A model generated the notes under the pieces. It did no database searches, was not told the DNA's origin, and worked only from the letters and a program-made list of their open reading frames with translations. 64,000 nt of DNA from Plesiomonas sp051652165 (GTDB lineage Bacteria; Pseudomonadota; Gammaproteobacteria; Enterobacterales; CAMTGL01): contig NZ_JBOFTR010000015.1 in the NCBI RefSeq assembly GCF_051652165.1, positions 1-64,000 on the forward strand, given 5' to 3'. The number at the start of each line of letters is the position of its first letter. Positions within the stretch are counted from its first letter, which is position 1. Shown here in pieces: positions 35,501-45,013 of the stretch. The position numbers and the translations under genes are program-made.

Positions 35501-36310
35501 CTACAGTGTATGAAGATCTAAAACATCTTTCATATCATACTGCGCAGGTGACTGATTATGCACCCACCGGGCGGCTTTTACTGCACCGTTAGCAAATGTC
35601 ATGCGGCTAGAGGCTTTGTGGGAGATTTCAACCCGCTCACCAATATCAGCAAACATCACGGTATGATCACCGACAATATCACCAGCACGTACGGTCGAAA
35701 AACCGATAGTACCGGCTTCGCGCTCACCGGTAATCCCCTCACGGGCATACACGGCACACTGTTCAAGATCACGGCCCAATGTTTGTGCAATCACTTCGCC
35801 CATTGAGAGCGCAGTACCAGAAGGTGCATCTATTTTATGCCGATGATGAGCCTCAATAATCTCAATATCCGTATAATCGCCCATAATAGCAGCCGCTTTT
35901 TCTAGCAACTTGAAGACCACATTCACGCCTACACTGAAGTTCGAGGCAAACACAATACCAATTTGCTGGGTAGCATCGGCTATCTCCTGTTTACCTGCGG
36001 CATCAAATCCAGTCGTGCCAATAACCATTTTTTTCTGATGCACACGGCAAAAGGCCAAATGCGATAAGGTGGCAGCCGGTACAGTAAAATCAATTAACAC
36101 ATCAAAGTCACTGACAACTGTCGCCAATGAGTCGCTCACTTTCACATCTAATCGACCGATACCAGCCAATTCACCGGCATCTACACCGATCAAACTAGAA
36201 CCCACACGTTCAATAGCTGCACCAAGTGTTACACCTTGTGCTGATTGTATCGCTTGAATCAGTTGGCGACCCATACGCCCCCCAGCCCCTGCTACAGCAA
36301 TTTTGATCAT
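35501..36310 (-). CDS. dapB: 4-hydroxy-tetrahydrodipicolinate reductase
   Basis: A 269-residue NAD(P)H-dependent enzyme of the lysine/diaminopimelate pathway, supplying meso-DAP for peptidoglycan. The Rossmann loop GAGGRMGRQLI is at the N terminus. The substrate loop EAHHRHKIDAPSGTA holds the catalytic His and Lys near residues 155-163. Length is close to E. coli DapB (273). In many gammaproteobacteria it lies next to carAB. Confidence 0.96.
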   Translation of the reverse strand: MIKIAVAGAGGRMGRQLIQAIQSAQGVTLGAAIERVGSSLIGVDAGELAGIGRLDVKVSDSLATVVSDFDVLIDFTVPAATLSHLAFCRVHQKKMVIGTTGFDAAGKQEIADATQQIGIVFASNFSVGVNVVFKLLEKAAAIMGDYTDIEIIEAHHRHKIDAPSGTALSMGEVIAQTLGRDLEQCAVYAREGITGEREAGTIGFSTVRAGDIVGDHTVMFADIGERVEISHKASSRMTFANGAVKAARWVHNQSPAQYDMKDVLDLHTL

Positions 36311-36391
36311 GGTTATCCCTTTTAATATTGAGTGTGGCGATACCCATTTTTATGTTTTGGGTATGCAGTAAAACTACTATTACTGATTTGC

Positions 36392-36428
36392 AAAAAAAGA
36401 GGAAGTATTACACTTCCTCTTTTTTATA
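36392..36428 (-). terminator. terminator of the ileS-ispH operon
   Basis: The stem AGAGGAAGT / ACTTCCTCT, extended by flanking A/T pairs, has a strong T-run on the minus strand after ispH. Confidence 0.8.
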
Positions 36429-36455
36429 TTTCAGTAGGATAAATACAGTTAATAT

Positions 36456-37400
36456 TCAATCGATCTGCTGTATACGTAGCTCTTTAGGGACTTCAAAAAT
36501 AATGTTCTCTTCGCGCCCTGGATTCTCGACTACGGCAAGGCCACCAAGTTGTTGCAAACGGTCAATCACCGCTTTAACTAAAATTTCAGGGGCTGAAGCG
36601 CCCGCAGTTAAACCCACCGTGTTCACGCCTTGCAACCACTGCTTGTTAATGTCTTCTGCACCATCAATCAAATAAGCTGCTTTGCCTGAACGATTAGCCA
36701 ACTCAGCTAAACGGGTAGAGTTAGAGGAGTTTTTTGAACCTACCACTAGCACAATATCCGCGCGTGTTGCCAGATCGCGCACCGCTTCTTGACGATTAGT
36801 TGTGGCATAGCAGATATCATCTTTACGCGGCCCTTCAATCGTAGGAAAACGCTGGCGTAACGCATCAATGACTTCTGAAGTATCATCAATTGAGAGGGTT
36901 GTTTGTGTCATAAAACAGAGTTGCTGGGGATTTTTTACTACCAGCATTGCCACATCTGCAGGTGACTCCACCAGATACATACCGCCTTGAGCATTATTAT
37001 ACTGCCCCATCGTGCCTTCTACTTCGGGATGGCCAGCATGACCAATTAATATTGCTTCCACACCTTTGCGGCTGGCTCGTGCCACTTCCATATGCACTTT
37101 GGTAACCAGTGGACAGGTGGCATCAAATACCGTCAGTTCACGTGATTTTGCCTCAGCACGTACCGCTTGTGATACACCATGCGCTGAAAAAATCACAATA
37201 CAGCCATCAGGAACTTCATGCAGCTCTTCCACAAATACCGCACCACGGTGACGTAGTTGTTCAACCACGTAACGGTTATGTACCACTTCATGCCGCACGT
37301 AAATGGGTGCACCGTATAGTTCAAGTGCACGATCAACAATACTGATAGCGCGGTCGACACCGGCACAAAAACCACGGGGGTTGGCTAATAGAATCTGCAT
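36456..37400 (-). CDS. ispH: 4-hydroxy-3-methylbut-2-enyl diphosphate reductase
   Basis: A 314-residue [4Fe-4S] enzyme, the last step of the non-mevalonate isoprenoid pathway, giving IPP and DMAPP. The three cluster cysteines are in NPRGFCAGV (Cys12), DATCPLVTK (about 96) and DICYATTNRQ (about 197). TMTQTTLS-like TQTTLS and SSNSTRL are substrate-binding segments. Length is close to E. coli IspH (316). It closes the ribF-ileS-lspA-fkpB-ispH run. Confidence 0.96.
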   Translation of the reverse strand: MQILLANPRGFCAGVDRAISIVDRALELYGAPIYVRHEVVHNRYVVEQLRHRGAVFVEELHEVPDGCIVIFSAHGVSQAVRAEAKSRELTVFDATCPLVTKVHMEVARASRKGVEAILIGHAGHPEVEGTMGQYNNAQGGMYLVESPADVAMLVVKNPQQLCFMTQTTLSIDDTSEVIDALRQRFPTIEGPRKDDICYATTNRQEAVRDLATRADIVLVVGSKNSSNSTRLAELANRSGKAAYLIDGAEDINKQWLQGVNTVGLTAGASAPEILVKAVIDRLQQLGGLAVVENPGREENIIFEVPKELRIQQID

Positions 37401-37411
37401 GATGTTATCTC

Positions 37412-37861
37412 TTACTTATTTGCGGGATCTAATGCCATGATCTCAATATCAAAGGTCACAGCTTGCCCTGCCAGTGGGTGGTTAAAATCAATGGTGACTG
37501 AATCCCCTGTAATTGCCCGAATAATACCGGGGACCTCTTGGCCACTAGGTTGGGAAAACAGCATAATCATCCCTATTTTAAGTTCAGTCTCTGAAGTAAA
37601 GCGGCTACGTTCTACATACTGAATATTATTAGGGTTAGGTAAACCAAATGCTTGCTCTGGCATCAGCGTAAAGCGTTTTTTATCGCCAACCGATAAACCA
37701 AGTAATTCATTCTCAAGTGCAGGAGAGAGGCTTTGATCCCCAAAGCAAAATAGAGCAGGTTTATTTTCAACACGGGTTGAATCGGCAGCACTGCCATCAC
37801 TGAGCAAAAGATCAAAGTGTACGAGAACACGGCTATTTGCCTGAATCTGCGAAGTCAGCAT
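37412..37861 (-). CDS. fkpB: FKBP-type peptidyl-prolyl isomerase (SlpA-like)
   Basis: A 149-residue cytosolic FKBP isomerase/chaperone. It opens SRVLVHFDLLLSDGSAADST, of which VLVHFDLLLSDG is the conserved strand, followed by GDKKRFTL and PEQAFG at the flap and the fold-closing VTIDFNHPLAGQ. The ATG at 37861 has AGGA five bases upstream; the frame is open 11 codons further. It lies between lspA and ispH as in E. coli. Confidence 0.93.
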   Translation of the reverse strand: MLTSQIQANSRVLVHFDLLLSDGSAADSTRVENKPALFCFGDQSLSPALENELLGLSVGDKKRFTLMPEQAFGLPNPNNIQYVERSRFTSETELKIGMIMLFSQPSGQEVPGIIRAITGDSVTIDFNHPLAGQAVTFDIEIMALDPANK

Positions 37862-38025
37862 ACATATCCTTTTTGTAAGCTTAAAAAACGGCAATCGTGA
37901 TGTTTATTTAGTATTAACTCATACAAGAAAGGCGCAATAACACTATCAATATGACAGAAAAAATAGGCTGGTCACTGCCAGCCTATTGATTGTAACGCTG
38001 TTATGCTATGAATCTAATCTGACTT

Positions 38026-38532
38026 TTAAGATTTATGCACAGGTGTTTTTTCTGACGGTGCTAAAAAACCGTCTAACACCACCAGCCCAGCACCAAGACA
38101 GATAGCAATATCGGCAATGTTAAATGCTGGCCAATGTGATGTTCCGATATAAAAATCGAGGAAATCAATAACATAACCATGTACCAATCGGTCAAACAGA
38201 TTTCCTAACGCACCACCAATAATCAATGCATACGAGAAATTAGGTAACCGATGAGTTACCGGTGTTTTGTACATCCACACCATTAGCGAAAGCGTAACTA
38301 ATGAGGCGATCCCTGCAAAAAACCAACGTTGCCAACCACTGTGTTCTGCAAGAAAGCTAAACGCAGCGCCCGGATTATGCACATATGTTAAGTTGAAAAA
38401 AGGCAATATTTTAATGGATTCATACAGCGTAAAGCTGTTCATCACCCACAATTTAGTACCAATATCAACTGCAAAAATCAGGGCGGCCAGCCATAACCAG
38501 CGCAGCCCTGTAGACAATAGTGGTTTACTCAT
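38026..38532 (-). CDS. lspA: lipoprotein signal peptidase (signal peptidase II)
   Basis: A 168-residue inner-membrane aspartyl protease that removes signal peptides from diacylated prolipoproteins, acting after Lgt, which is also encoded here. Four transmembrane helices are visible. The catalytic aspartates lie in GNLFDRLVHGYVIDF and FNIADIAICLG. It overlaps the ileS stop by one base (TAATG). Probable substrates in the window are NlpI and the lipoprotein hydrolase at 57-58 kb. Confidence 0.96.
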   Translation of the reverse strand: MSKPLLSTGLRWLWLAALIFAVDIGTKLWVMNSFTLYESIKILPFFNLTYVHNPGAAFSFLAEHSGWQRWFFAGIASLVTLSLMVWMYKTPVTHRLPNFSYALIIGGALGNLFDRLVHGYVIDFLDFYIGTSHWPAFNIADIAICLGAGLVVLDGFLAPSEKTPVHKS

Positions 38533-41342
38533 TAAGCAAACTTACGTGTTTCACCGTTTCCGGCGATATTGGTTACACAACGGCCACACAATGTCGGATG
38601 TTCAGCAACAGAACCAATATCAGCAGCATAGTGCCAACAACGTGGACATTTTGCATTTGCTGAACGGATCAATGTAATAGCCAACCCTTTGCTATCAGTT
38701 GCCACGGCATCAGCAGGTGCTGAAGTTAACGGTGCAACAACGGCGTTTGACGTTAAGAGAACAAAACGCAGCTCATCATTCAAAGCAAGCAGTTTAGTGC
38801 TCAGTGCATCATCGGCATACAGTGTAACTTCTGCTTCCAATGCACCACCAACTTTTTTGTCGTTACGTGCTTGCTCGATCACTTTATTCACGTCTCCGCG
38901 AACTTTCAGTAATTCAGCCCAGTAAGCATCGTTCATCTCTTCGCCTTCGGCTAGACCGAACAGCCCTTGATACCACTCTTCCGTGAACACAAATTCAGAA
39001 CGCTCACCTGGTAAAAAGTTCCAGATCTCATCGGCTGTAAATGACATGATAGGTGCCATCCAGCGAACTAATGCTTCAGCAATGTGATACAGCGCAGTTT
39101 GACAGCTACGACGAGCGATACCATCCGTTTTAGCGGTATATTGACGATCTTTGATGATATCGAGATAGAACGAGCCCATCTCAACCGAGCAGAACTGCAT
39201 GAGACGCTGAACCACCATGTGGAAATCATACGCTTCATACGCTTGCATAATCTCAGCTTGCGCCGCTTGTGCACGGCCAACTGCCCAACGGTCAAGTACG
39301 ACCATCTCTTCTGGTTGCACGCTGTGCAGCTTAGGATCAAAGCCATTCAGGTTCGCCAGCAGGAAACGGGCTGTATTACGGATACGACGGTACGCATCCG
39401 CAGAACGCTTGAGGATCTCATCGGACACGGCCATTTCAGCGGTATAATCTGTAGAGGCTACCCACAGACGCAGAATATCACCACCGAGTTTGTTCATCAC
39501 ATCTTGTGGGCTAACCACGTTGCCGACGGATTTCGACATTTTGCGGCCCTGACCATCCACGGTAAAACCGTGGGTCAGCACTTCGCGGTATGGCGCTGTG
39601 CCTTTCATCGCAGTGGAGATCATCAATGATGACATGAACCAGCCACGGTGTTGATCCGATCCTTCCAGATACAGATCCGGTGTATGGCCGTTGAACTCAG
39701 GGCGAGCATCAACCACAGACGAGTGTGTTGAACCAGAGTCAAACCAGACATCAAGGGTATCTGGCACTTTGACGTAATCGGCAGCATCTGCACCCAGAAT
39801 TTCACTTGGGTCAAGATCCCACCACGCCTGAATACCTTTCTCCGCGACGCGCTTGGCAACCTCTTCCATCAGCTCAACAGAGCGTGGATGCAGCACTTCG
39901 GTATCTTTGTGTACGAACAGTGCCAAAGGTACACCCCACGTACGCTGACGTGAAATACACCAATCTGGACGGTTGGCCACCATCGTTTCAATGCGCGCCT
40001 GACCCCAATCAGGGATCCACTTCACATCTTTAATTTCGCCCAGCGCCTTTTGACGCAGACCCGCTTGTTCCATGCTGATAAACCACTGTGGCGTTGCACG
40101 GAAAATGATCGGGGTTTTATGACGCCAGCAGTGTGGATAGCTGTGCAGAAACTTTTCAAAATGCAGTAATGCGCCACGCTCACGCAAAACATCAAGTACG
40201 GCATCATTAGCTTTAAAGACTGACTGACCGGCAAACAGCGGCGTTTCTGGCAGATAAGTACCATCAGGCGCAACCGGATTGGCCACTTCCAGATGGTATT
40301 TTTGCCCAACAACGAAGTCTTCCTGACCATGCCCAGGGGCAGTATGTACCGCACCAGTACCGGCATCAGTGGTAACGTGCTCACCGAGAATAATCGGCAC
40401 ATCAAAATCATAGAACGGGTGCTTAACGCGCAATAGCTCTAAATCTGCACCGACACAGGTTGCCAGAACAGTGAAGTCAGTGATACCTGCGCGCTGTAGA
40501 ACACTTTCCGCCAATGCACTGGCCAAAATCAGCCGCTCATCACCCGCTTGAATCAGTTGATATTCAAGATCAGCATTGAGTGCAACAGCGCGGTTAGCGG
40601 GTAGTGTCCACGGGGTGGTTGTCCAGATAACCACAGAGATTTTACCGTTACCTGCCTGCGTGCCGAATTTTTCCAGTACCGCAGCCTCATCAACAGCATG
40701 AAAACGCACATCAATTGAGGGTGACGTTTTATCGTAATACTCAACTTCCGCTTCTGCCAGTGCCGAACGACACTCTGTACACCAGTGCACTGGCTTCGCA
40801 CCTTTGTGCAGGTGGCCATTGCCGACAATTTTTGCCATTGAGCGGATGATATTCGCTTCAGTTGCAAAATCCATTGTCAGGTAAGGGTGATCCCAATCGC
40901 CCAATACACCTAAACGGATAAAGTCTTTTTTCTGGCCAGCCACTTGCTCAGCAGCATAATCACGGCATGCCTGACGAAACTCAGCGGCTGTCACCTTCTC
41001 ACCTGGTTTACCAACAAGCTGCTCTACTTTTAGCTCGATGGGTAAGCCGTGGCAATCCCAACCGGGAATATACGGCGAGTCAAAACCTGACAGGCCTTTT
41101 GACTTAATTATAATGTCTTTGAGGATCTTGTTTACTGAGTGACCAATGTGAATGTTACCGTTCGCATATGGCGGGCCATCGTGCAGGATGAAGGTTTTCT
41201 TACCCTTCTTTGCCTGACGAATTGCGCCATACAGATTGTTGTCATACCAACGCTGTAACATACCAGGTTCGCGTTTAGCTAAATCGCCACGCATCGGAAA
41301 CCCTGTATCCGGAAGGTTCAAAGGGTATTTATTGTCACTCAT
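38532..41342 (-). CDS. ileS: isoleucine--tRNA ligase
   Basis: A 936-residue class Ia synthetase that charges tRNA-Ile and edits valine. The HIGH motif is HIGH in NGNIHIGHSVNK and the KMSKS motif is in GRKMSKSVGN. A CP1 editing domain lies between them, and a C-terminal zinc site reads CPRCWHY ... CGRC. The family start MSDNKYPLNLPDT places the ATG at 41342; the frame is open 30 codons further, into ribF. Length is close to E. coli IleRS (938). Confidence 0.97.
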   Translation of the reverse strand: MSDNKYPLNLPDTGFPMRGDLAKREPGMLQRWYDNNLYGAIRQAKKGKKTFILHDGPPYANGNIHIGHSVNKILKDIIIKSKGLSGFDSPYIPGWDCHGLPIELKVEQLVGKPGEKVTAAEFRQACRDYAAEQVAGQKKDFIRLGVLGDWDHPYLTMDFATEANIIRSMAKIVGNGHLHKGAKPVHWCTECRSALAEAEVEYYDKTSPSIDVRFHAVDEAAVLEKFGTQAGNGKISVVIWTTTPWTLPANRAVALNADLEYQLIQAGDERLILASALAESVLQRAGITDFTVLATCVGADLELLRVKHPFYDFDVPIILGEHVTTDAGTGAVHTAPGHGQEDFVVGQKYHLEVANPVAPDGTYLPETPLFAGQSVFKANDAVLDVLRERGALLHFEKFLHSYPHCWRHKTPIIFRATPQWFISMEQAGLRQKALGEIKDVKWIPDWGQARIETMVANRPDWCISRQRTWGVPLALFVHKDTEVLHPRSVELMEEVAKRVAEKGIQAWWDLDPSEILGADAADYVKVPDTLDVWFDSGSTHSSVVDARPEFNGHTPDLYLEGSDQHRGWFMSSLMISTAMKGTAPYREVLTHGFTVDGQGRKMSKSVGNVVSPQDVMNKLGGDILRLWVASTDYTAEMAVSDEILKRSADAYRRIRNTARFLLANLNGFDPKLHSVQPEEMVVLDRWAVGRAQAAQAEIMQAYEAYDFHMVVQRLMQFCSVEMGSFYLDIIKDRQYTAKTDGIARRSCQTALYHIAEALVRWMAPIMSFTADEIWNFLPGERSEFVFTEEWYQGLFGLAEGEEMNDAYWAELLKVRGDVNKVIEQARNDKKVGGALEAEVTLYADDALSTKLLALNDELRFVLLTSNAVVAPLTSAPADAVATDSKGLAITLIRSANAKCPRCWHYAADIGSVAEHPTLCGRCVTNIAGNGETRKFA

Positions 41343-41376
41343 TGATTCTCGATTCCGTATTTTCGGCAAAAGAAAG

Positions 41377-42315
41377 TTAGATCCCGATCGGCAGATGGAA
41401 GTAGTGACGAGCTGTCTTTGCATCCTGTGCAATCTGCGTAGTCAATGCGTCAAATGAAGCAAAACGCATTTCAGGACGAATTTTATCTCGCAGCACAACT
41501 TCGAGCTGGCGACCGTAAAGGTTCAGATTAACATCAAATAGATGGACTTCAAGCTGTTGGCGCACGCCATCGACAGTTGGACGTGTGCCAATATTGGCTA
41601 CTCCGGGCAAAGGTTTATCTCCTAGCCCAAGGACCTCAACGGCATAGACACCATTTACGGGTGCGACACGGCGTTTTAATGGAATATTTGCTGTAGGAAA
41701 ACCAATGGTTCGCCCCAGTTTTTTTCCATGTGACACTCTGCCACTGATACTATAAGGTCGACCCAGTAAACGCTCTGCCTGTGCCAGATTATCATGATAC
41801 AGTGCTTGGCGAATCGCAGTACTGCTGACTCGCTGCTCACCCACACAATAACTATGGCTATTAACTACTTCAAACCCATACTGGCTACCGGCTGCTTGTA
41901 GCATGGCATAATTCCCTTGACGCGCTGCACCAAAGTGAAAATCATCCCCTACGCCTAAAAAAGCCACACCCAATTTATCCACCAATAAATGCTGTATAAA
42001 CATGTGGGCACTCATTTGAGCAAAGTGATGATTAAAGCTAACACAGAGCAATCTATCAACCCCGGCACGGGCAAGATACACATACTTATCACGTAAACGC
42101 ATTAAGCGTGCAGGCGCAAGTTCGGGTGCAAATAGCTCTTGTGGCTGAGGCTCAAACACCATCACGGTTAAAGGTAACTGTAAGGCTTGTGCTTTCGCTT
42201 TCACTTGTTGCAAAACCGCTTGATGACCAAGATGTACGCCATCAAAGTTACCAATAGTTAACACACAGCCATAATGCTGAGGTTTAATATTCTGGATACC
42301 GCGTATCAGCTCCAT
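41377..42315 (-). CDS. ribF: bifunctional riboflavin kinase / FAD synthetase
   Basis: A 312-residue enzyme that makes FMN and then FAD. The N-terminal nucleotidyltransferase domain has TIGNFDGVHLGHQAVL and SSTAIRQAL. The C-terminal kinase domain has GRTIGFPTANI and GVYAVEV. Length equals E. coli RibF (313). It is followed 34 bases later by ileS. Confidence 0.96.
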   Translation of the reverse strand: MELIRGIQNIKPQHYGCVLTIGNFDGVHLGHQAVLQQVKAKAQALQLPLTVMVFEPQPQELFAPELAPARLMRLRDKYVYLARAGVDRLLCVSFNHHFAQMSAHMFIQHLLVDKLGVAFLGVGDDFHFGAARQGNYAMLQAAGSQYGFEVVNSHSYCVGEQRVSSTAIRQALYHDNLAQAERLLGRPYSISGRVSHGKKLGRTIGFPTANIPLKRRVAPVNGVYAVEVLGLGDKPLPGVANIGTRPTVDGVRQQLEVHLFDVNLNLYGRQLEVVLRDKIRPEMRFASFDALTTQIAQDAKTARHYFHLPIGI

Positions 42316-42384
42316 GTATACATCACCTCGTCAGCGACAAGAGAGAAAATAGCTGCTGATTATACCGTATTCGAGACGTTTGTC

Positions 42385-43953
42385 TTAGCCAGCAATATCA
42401 GTATCGGCACGTAAATCGCGTGGACGCACACCAAGTAACAGTAACAACACTACGTAGACGACCGCGGCTAAACCTATCAGACCCGCTAACCACATCATGC
42501 GTAACATGTTGTGTTGAGTTTGCCAGACAGCAATATCGGGCATGATCCAAAATACAGTTGCAGCCATACCGAGCCCCGCAACGACGACTTTGGCTATCAG
42601 CAACCCACTTTGGCGGCTAAATTTATAGACATTGGCCGAAGATAAACCACGGTATAACAACCACGCATTCAACGTACCTGACATCGCTGATGCGATTGCT
42701 AACCCAACATAACTAAAAGGGATTGCCAGCAAATTAAAGCCCATATTACTGACCATCGAAATAATGCCGTAGCGCACCGGTGTTTTAGTATCTTGGCGGG
42801 CATAATAGCCTGGTGCTAACACTTTAATCAGCATGAAGCTAACTAAACCACAGTTAAATGCCAACAATGAAAGCGAGGCAGCATTAACATCAGCGAAGGT
42901 AAACTCGCCACGCATAAAGAGTACCATCATCATCGGTTTGGCCAATACTGCAATACCACACATAGCCGGCACGCCGAGCAAAAAGATCATGCGTACGCCC
43001 CAATCCATGGTTTTTGCAAAGTGCTCGCTTGAGCTTTCATTATGCCGACGCGACAACGCAGGCAAAATGACTGTCGCAATTGCAATACCAAAGAGCCCAA
43101 GCGGAAACTCAAGCAAACGATCTGAGTAGTAAAGATAACTGATAGAGCCTGTCATCAGGAAACTGGCAATAAAGGTATCGAGCAACAGATTAATTTGGCT
43201 CACGGATACACCAAACAGAGCGGGGATCATCAAGGTACGGATTTTTTTTACCCCCGGATCACTCCATGCCCACTTAGGCTTCACCAGCAAACCGGCCTTT
43301 TTCATATATGGGATTTGAAATAAGAACTGGAATAAACCGCCTAAAAAAATCCCTATCGCTAAACCAATTTCAGGGTATTGGGTATGCGGAGCAAGCCAAA
43401 TTGCAGCACCAATCATGGCGATATTCAGTAACACAGGTGAAAAAGCCGCCACGCCGAACTGCCCAAGGGTGTTTAAAATTGCCCCTGAAAACGCAACAAG
43501 TGTAATAAACCAGAGGTAAGGAAAGGTTATTTTCAAAAGCAATGAGGCCAGTTCATATTTGCTGGCATCTGGCCCGTCGTGTAACCAATCAATAAACCAA
43601 CCTGTACCAAATAAGGCTGCAACAATCGGTGAACCGACCATCGCCAGTACGGTGACTACGGTGATTAGCCCCCCCAGCGTACCAGAGACTTTAGCGACAA
43701 ACTCTTGTGTTTTGGAAAGATCGCCCTCTTTTTGATACTCAGTGAGTACTGGAACAAACGCTTGCGAGAATGCCCCTTCAGCAAATAAACGGCGTAAAAA
43801 ATTTGGAATACGGTTAGCAAACAGGAATACATCGGCAGCCGCACCGGCACCAATAAGGTTAGCAATAACCACATCGCGCACTAATCCTAACACGCGAGAT
43901 AAGAGCGTCATTGAGCTGACAATCAGCCCGGATTTCAATAAACGTTTACTCAA
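42385..43953 (-). CDS. murJ: lipid II flippase MurJ
   Basis: A 522-residue inner-membrane protein of the MOP superfamily with about 14 helices; it moves lipid II to the periplasmic face for cell-wall synthesis. Conserved segments are SRVLGLVRDVVIA, FFRRLFAEGAFSQAFVP (here FLRRLFAEGAFSQAF) and the later PLGLFGIAIATVILPALS. Length is close to E. coli MurJ (511). It precedes ribF and diverges from rpsT. Confidence 0.95.
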   Translation of the reverse strand: MSKRLLKSGLIVSSMTLLSRVLGLVRDVVIANLIGAGAAADVFLFANRIPNFLRRLFAEGAFSQAFVPVLTEYQKEGDLSKTQEFVAKVSGTLGGLITVVTVLAMVGSPIVAALFGTGWFIDWLHDGPDASKYELASLLLKITFPYLWFITLVAFSGAILNTLGQFGVAAFSPVLLNIAMIGAAIWLAPHTQYPEIGLAIGIFLGGLFQFLFQIPYMKKAGLLVKPKWAWSDPGVKKIRTLMIPALFGVSVSQINLLLDTFIASFLMTGSISYLYYSDRLLEFPLGLFGIAIATVILPALSRRHNESSSEHFAKTMDWGVRMIFLLGVPAMCGIAVLAKPMMMVLFMRGEFTFADVNAASLSLLAFNCGLVSFMLIKVLAPGYYARQDTKTPVRYGIISMVSNMGFNLLAIPFSYVGLAIASAMSGTLNAWLLYRGLSSANVYKFSRQSGLLIAKVVVAGLGMAATVFWIMPDIAVWQTQHNMLRMMWLAGLIGLAAVVYVVLLLLLGVRPRDLRADTDIAG

Positions 43954-44088
43954 GATGGATTCACTCGTTGAAATACGTCTCTGATGCTGTATTCCAGCAT
44001 TAAAAGCTGTTAAAATTGCTCACCATAATAACCGTCATGCGCTGCTTGTACCAGCCTAGGGAAACCGGCGTTTATTTGCACAAATCCA

Positions 44089-44117
44089 TTGACAAAAGAA
44101 GGTGAAAAAGGCATAGT
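44089..44117 (+). promoter_or_regulatory. promoter of rpsT
   Basis: TTGACA (44089-44094) and CATAGT (44112-44117) are 17 bases apart. The stretch closely resembles the E. coli rpsT P2 promoter, including the TCCTCG-type discriminator. Confidence 0.65.
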
Positions 44118-44166
44118 CCTCGACCTTTGAAATGTCCAAAAAAAAGTTATATTTGGGAGTTGGACC

Positions 44167-44427
44167 TTGGCTAATATCAAGTCTGCTAAGAAGCGCGCTG
44201 TCCAAGCTGAGAAGCGTCGTCAGCATAACGCTAGCCGTCGCTCCATGATGCGTACTTTCGTTAAGAAAGTATACGCTGCGATCGCGACTGGCAACAAAGA
44301 AACTGCAATGACCGCATTTGCGACCATGCAACCTGTTCTGGACCGTATGGCAAGCAAAGGCCTGATCCACAAGAATAAGGCTGCTCGTCATAAAGCGAAC
44401 CTGGTAGCTCAAATCAAAGCAATGTAA
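44167..44427 (+). CDS. rpsT: 30S ribosomal protein S20
   Basis: An 86-residue, Lys/Arg/Ala-rich helical protein of the 30S body. Conserved parts are ANIKSAKKRAVQAEKRRQHN and the C-terminal KGLIHKNKAARHKANL. Its start is TTG at 44167 with GGAG upstream; E. coli rpsT likewise starts with UUG, which is part of its autogenous control. A strong terminator follows. Confidence 0.96.
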   Translation: MANIKSAKKRAVQAEKRRQHNASRRSMMRTFVKKVYAAIATGNKETAMTAFATMQPVLDRMASKGLIHKNKAARHKANLVAQIKAM

Positions 44428-44450
44428 TAATTGCCTAAATTAAGTTATCG

Positions 44451-44482
44451 AAAAAAAACCGGCATTTATGCCGGTTTTTTTT
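44451..44482 (+). terminator. terminator of rpsT
   Basis: The stem AAAACCGGCAT / ATGCCGGTTTT with a very short loop and an eight-base T-run. Confidence 0.88.
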
Positions 44483-44593
44483 ATTTTAATACGCAGAATG
44501 TTTTTCCTCTCTACGTACAGTTGCTATTTATTGATACTCATGCATACATAAACGTGCCATGCTCTAAGAGCGACAACGTTTTTTATAGACAAC

Positions 44594-44947
44594 TTAGGCA
44601 TCTATACATGCACTTGTCGTTCGCATATCTTCAGATTTTTCGATGCAATATAAACGGTACAATGTCCCGATAACCTCTTTTACTGCATGGCTACTGAGCG
44701 AATAAAATACTGTTTGTGCTTCTTTGCGTGTTTTCACTAATCCATCACGACGCAACCACGCTAAGTGTTGCGAAAGTGCCGATTGTGAAAGGTTTAAGCG
44801 TTCACTTAATACCCCAACAGATACCTCTTTATCTTGCAAGTGACAAAGAATAAAGAGCCTTTTTTCATTTGCCATGGCTTTTAACAGCATGACGGCTCTC
44901 TCTACGTTTTGTTCCATGCTCTCTATCTCTACTGTATTTTTCATCAT
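44594..44947 (-). CDS. HlyU-like ArsR/SmtB-family transcriptional regulator
   Basis: A 117-residue winged-helix regulator. The recognition helix region SQSALSQHLAWLRRDGLV and the wing TRKEAQTVFYSLSS are nearly identical to Vibrio HlyU. Cys35 and Cys101 sit where HlyU has its redox-active pair, and Cys114 is extra. No arsenic- or cadmium-type CxC metal site is visible, so a redox or sulfur signal is more likely than a metal; this is inference from the family. HlyU relieves H-NS silencing of toxin genes in vibrios, but no toxin gene is nearby, so the target is unknown. It lies 66 bases after nhaR and converges on rpsT. Confidence 0.85.
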   Translation of the reverse strand: MMKNTVEIESMEQNVERAVMLLKAMANEKRLFILCHLQDKEVSVGVLSERLNLSQSALSQHLAWLRRDGLVKTRKEAQTVFYSLSSHAVKEVIGTLYRLYCIEKSEDMRTTSACIDA

Positions 44948-45013
44948 TTTCTGATTTCTATTATTATGTTAGTTACATGTTATATGGATTGCTGCAAGCG
45001 CATATTATGCAAC

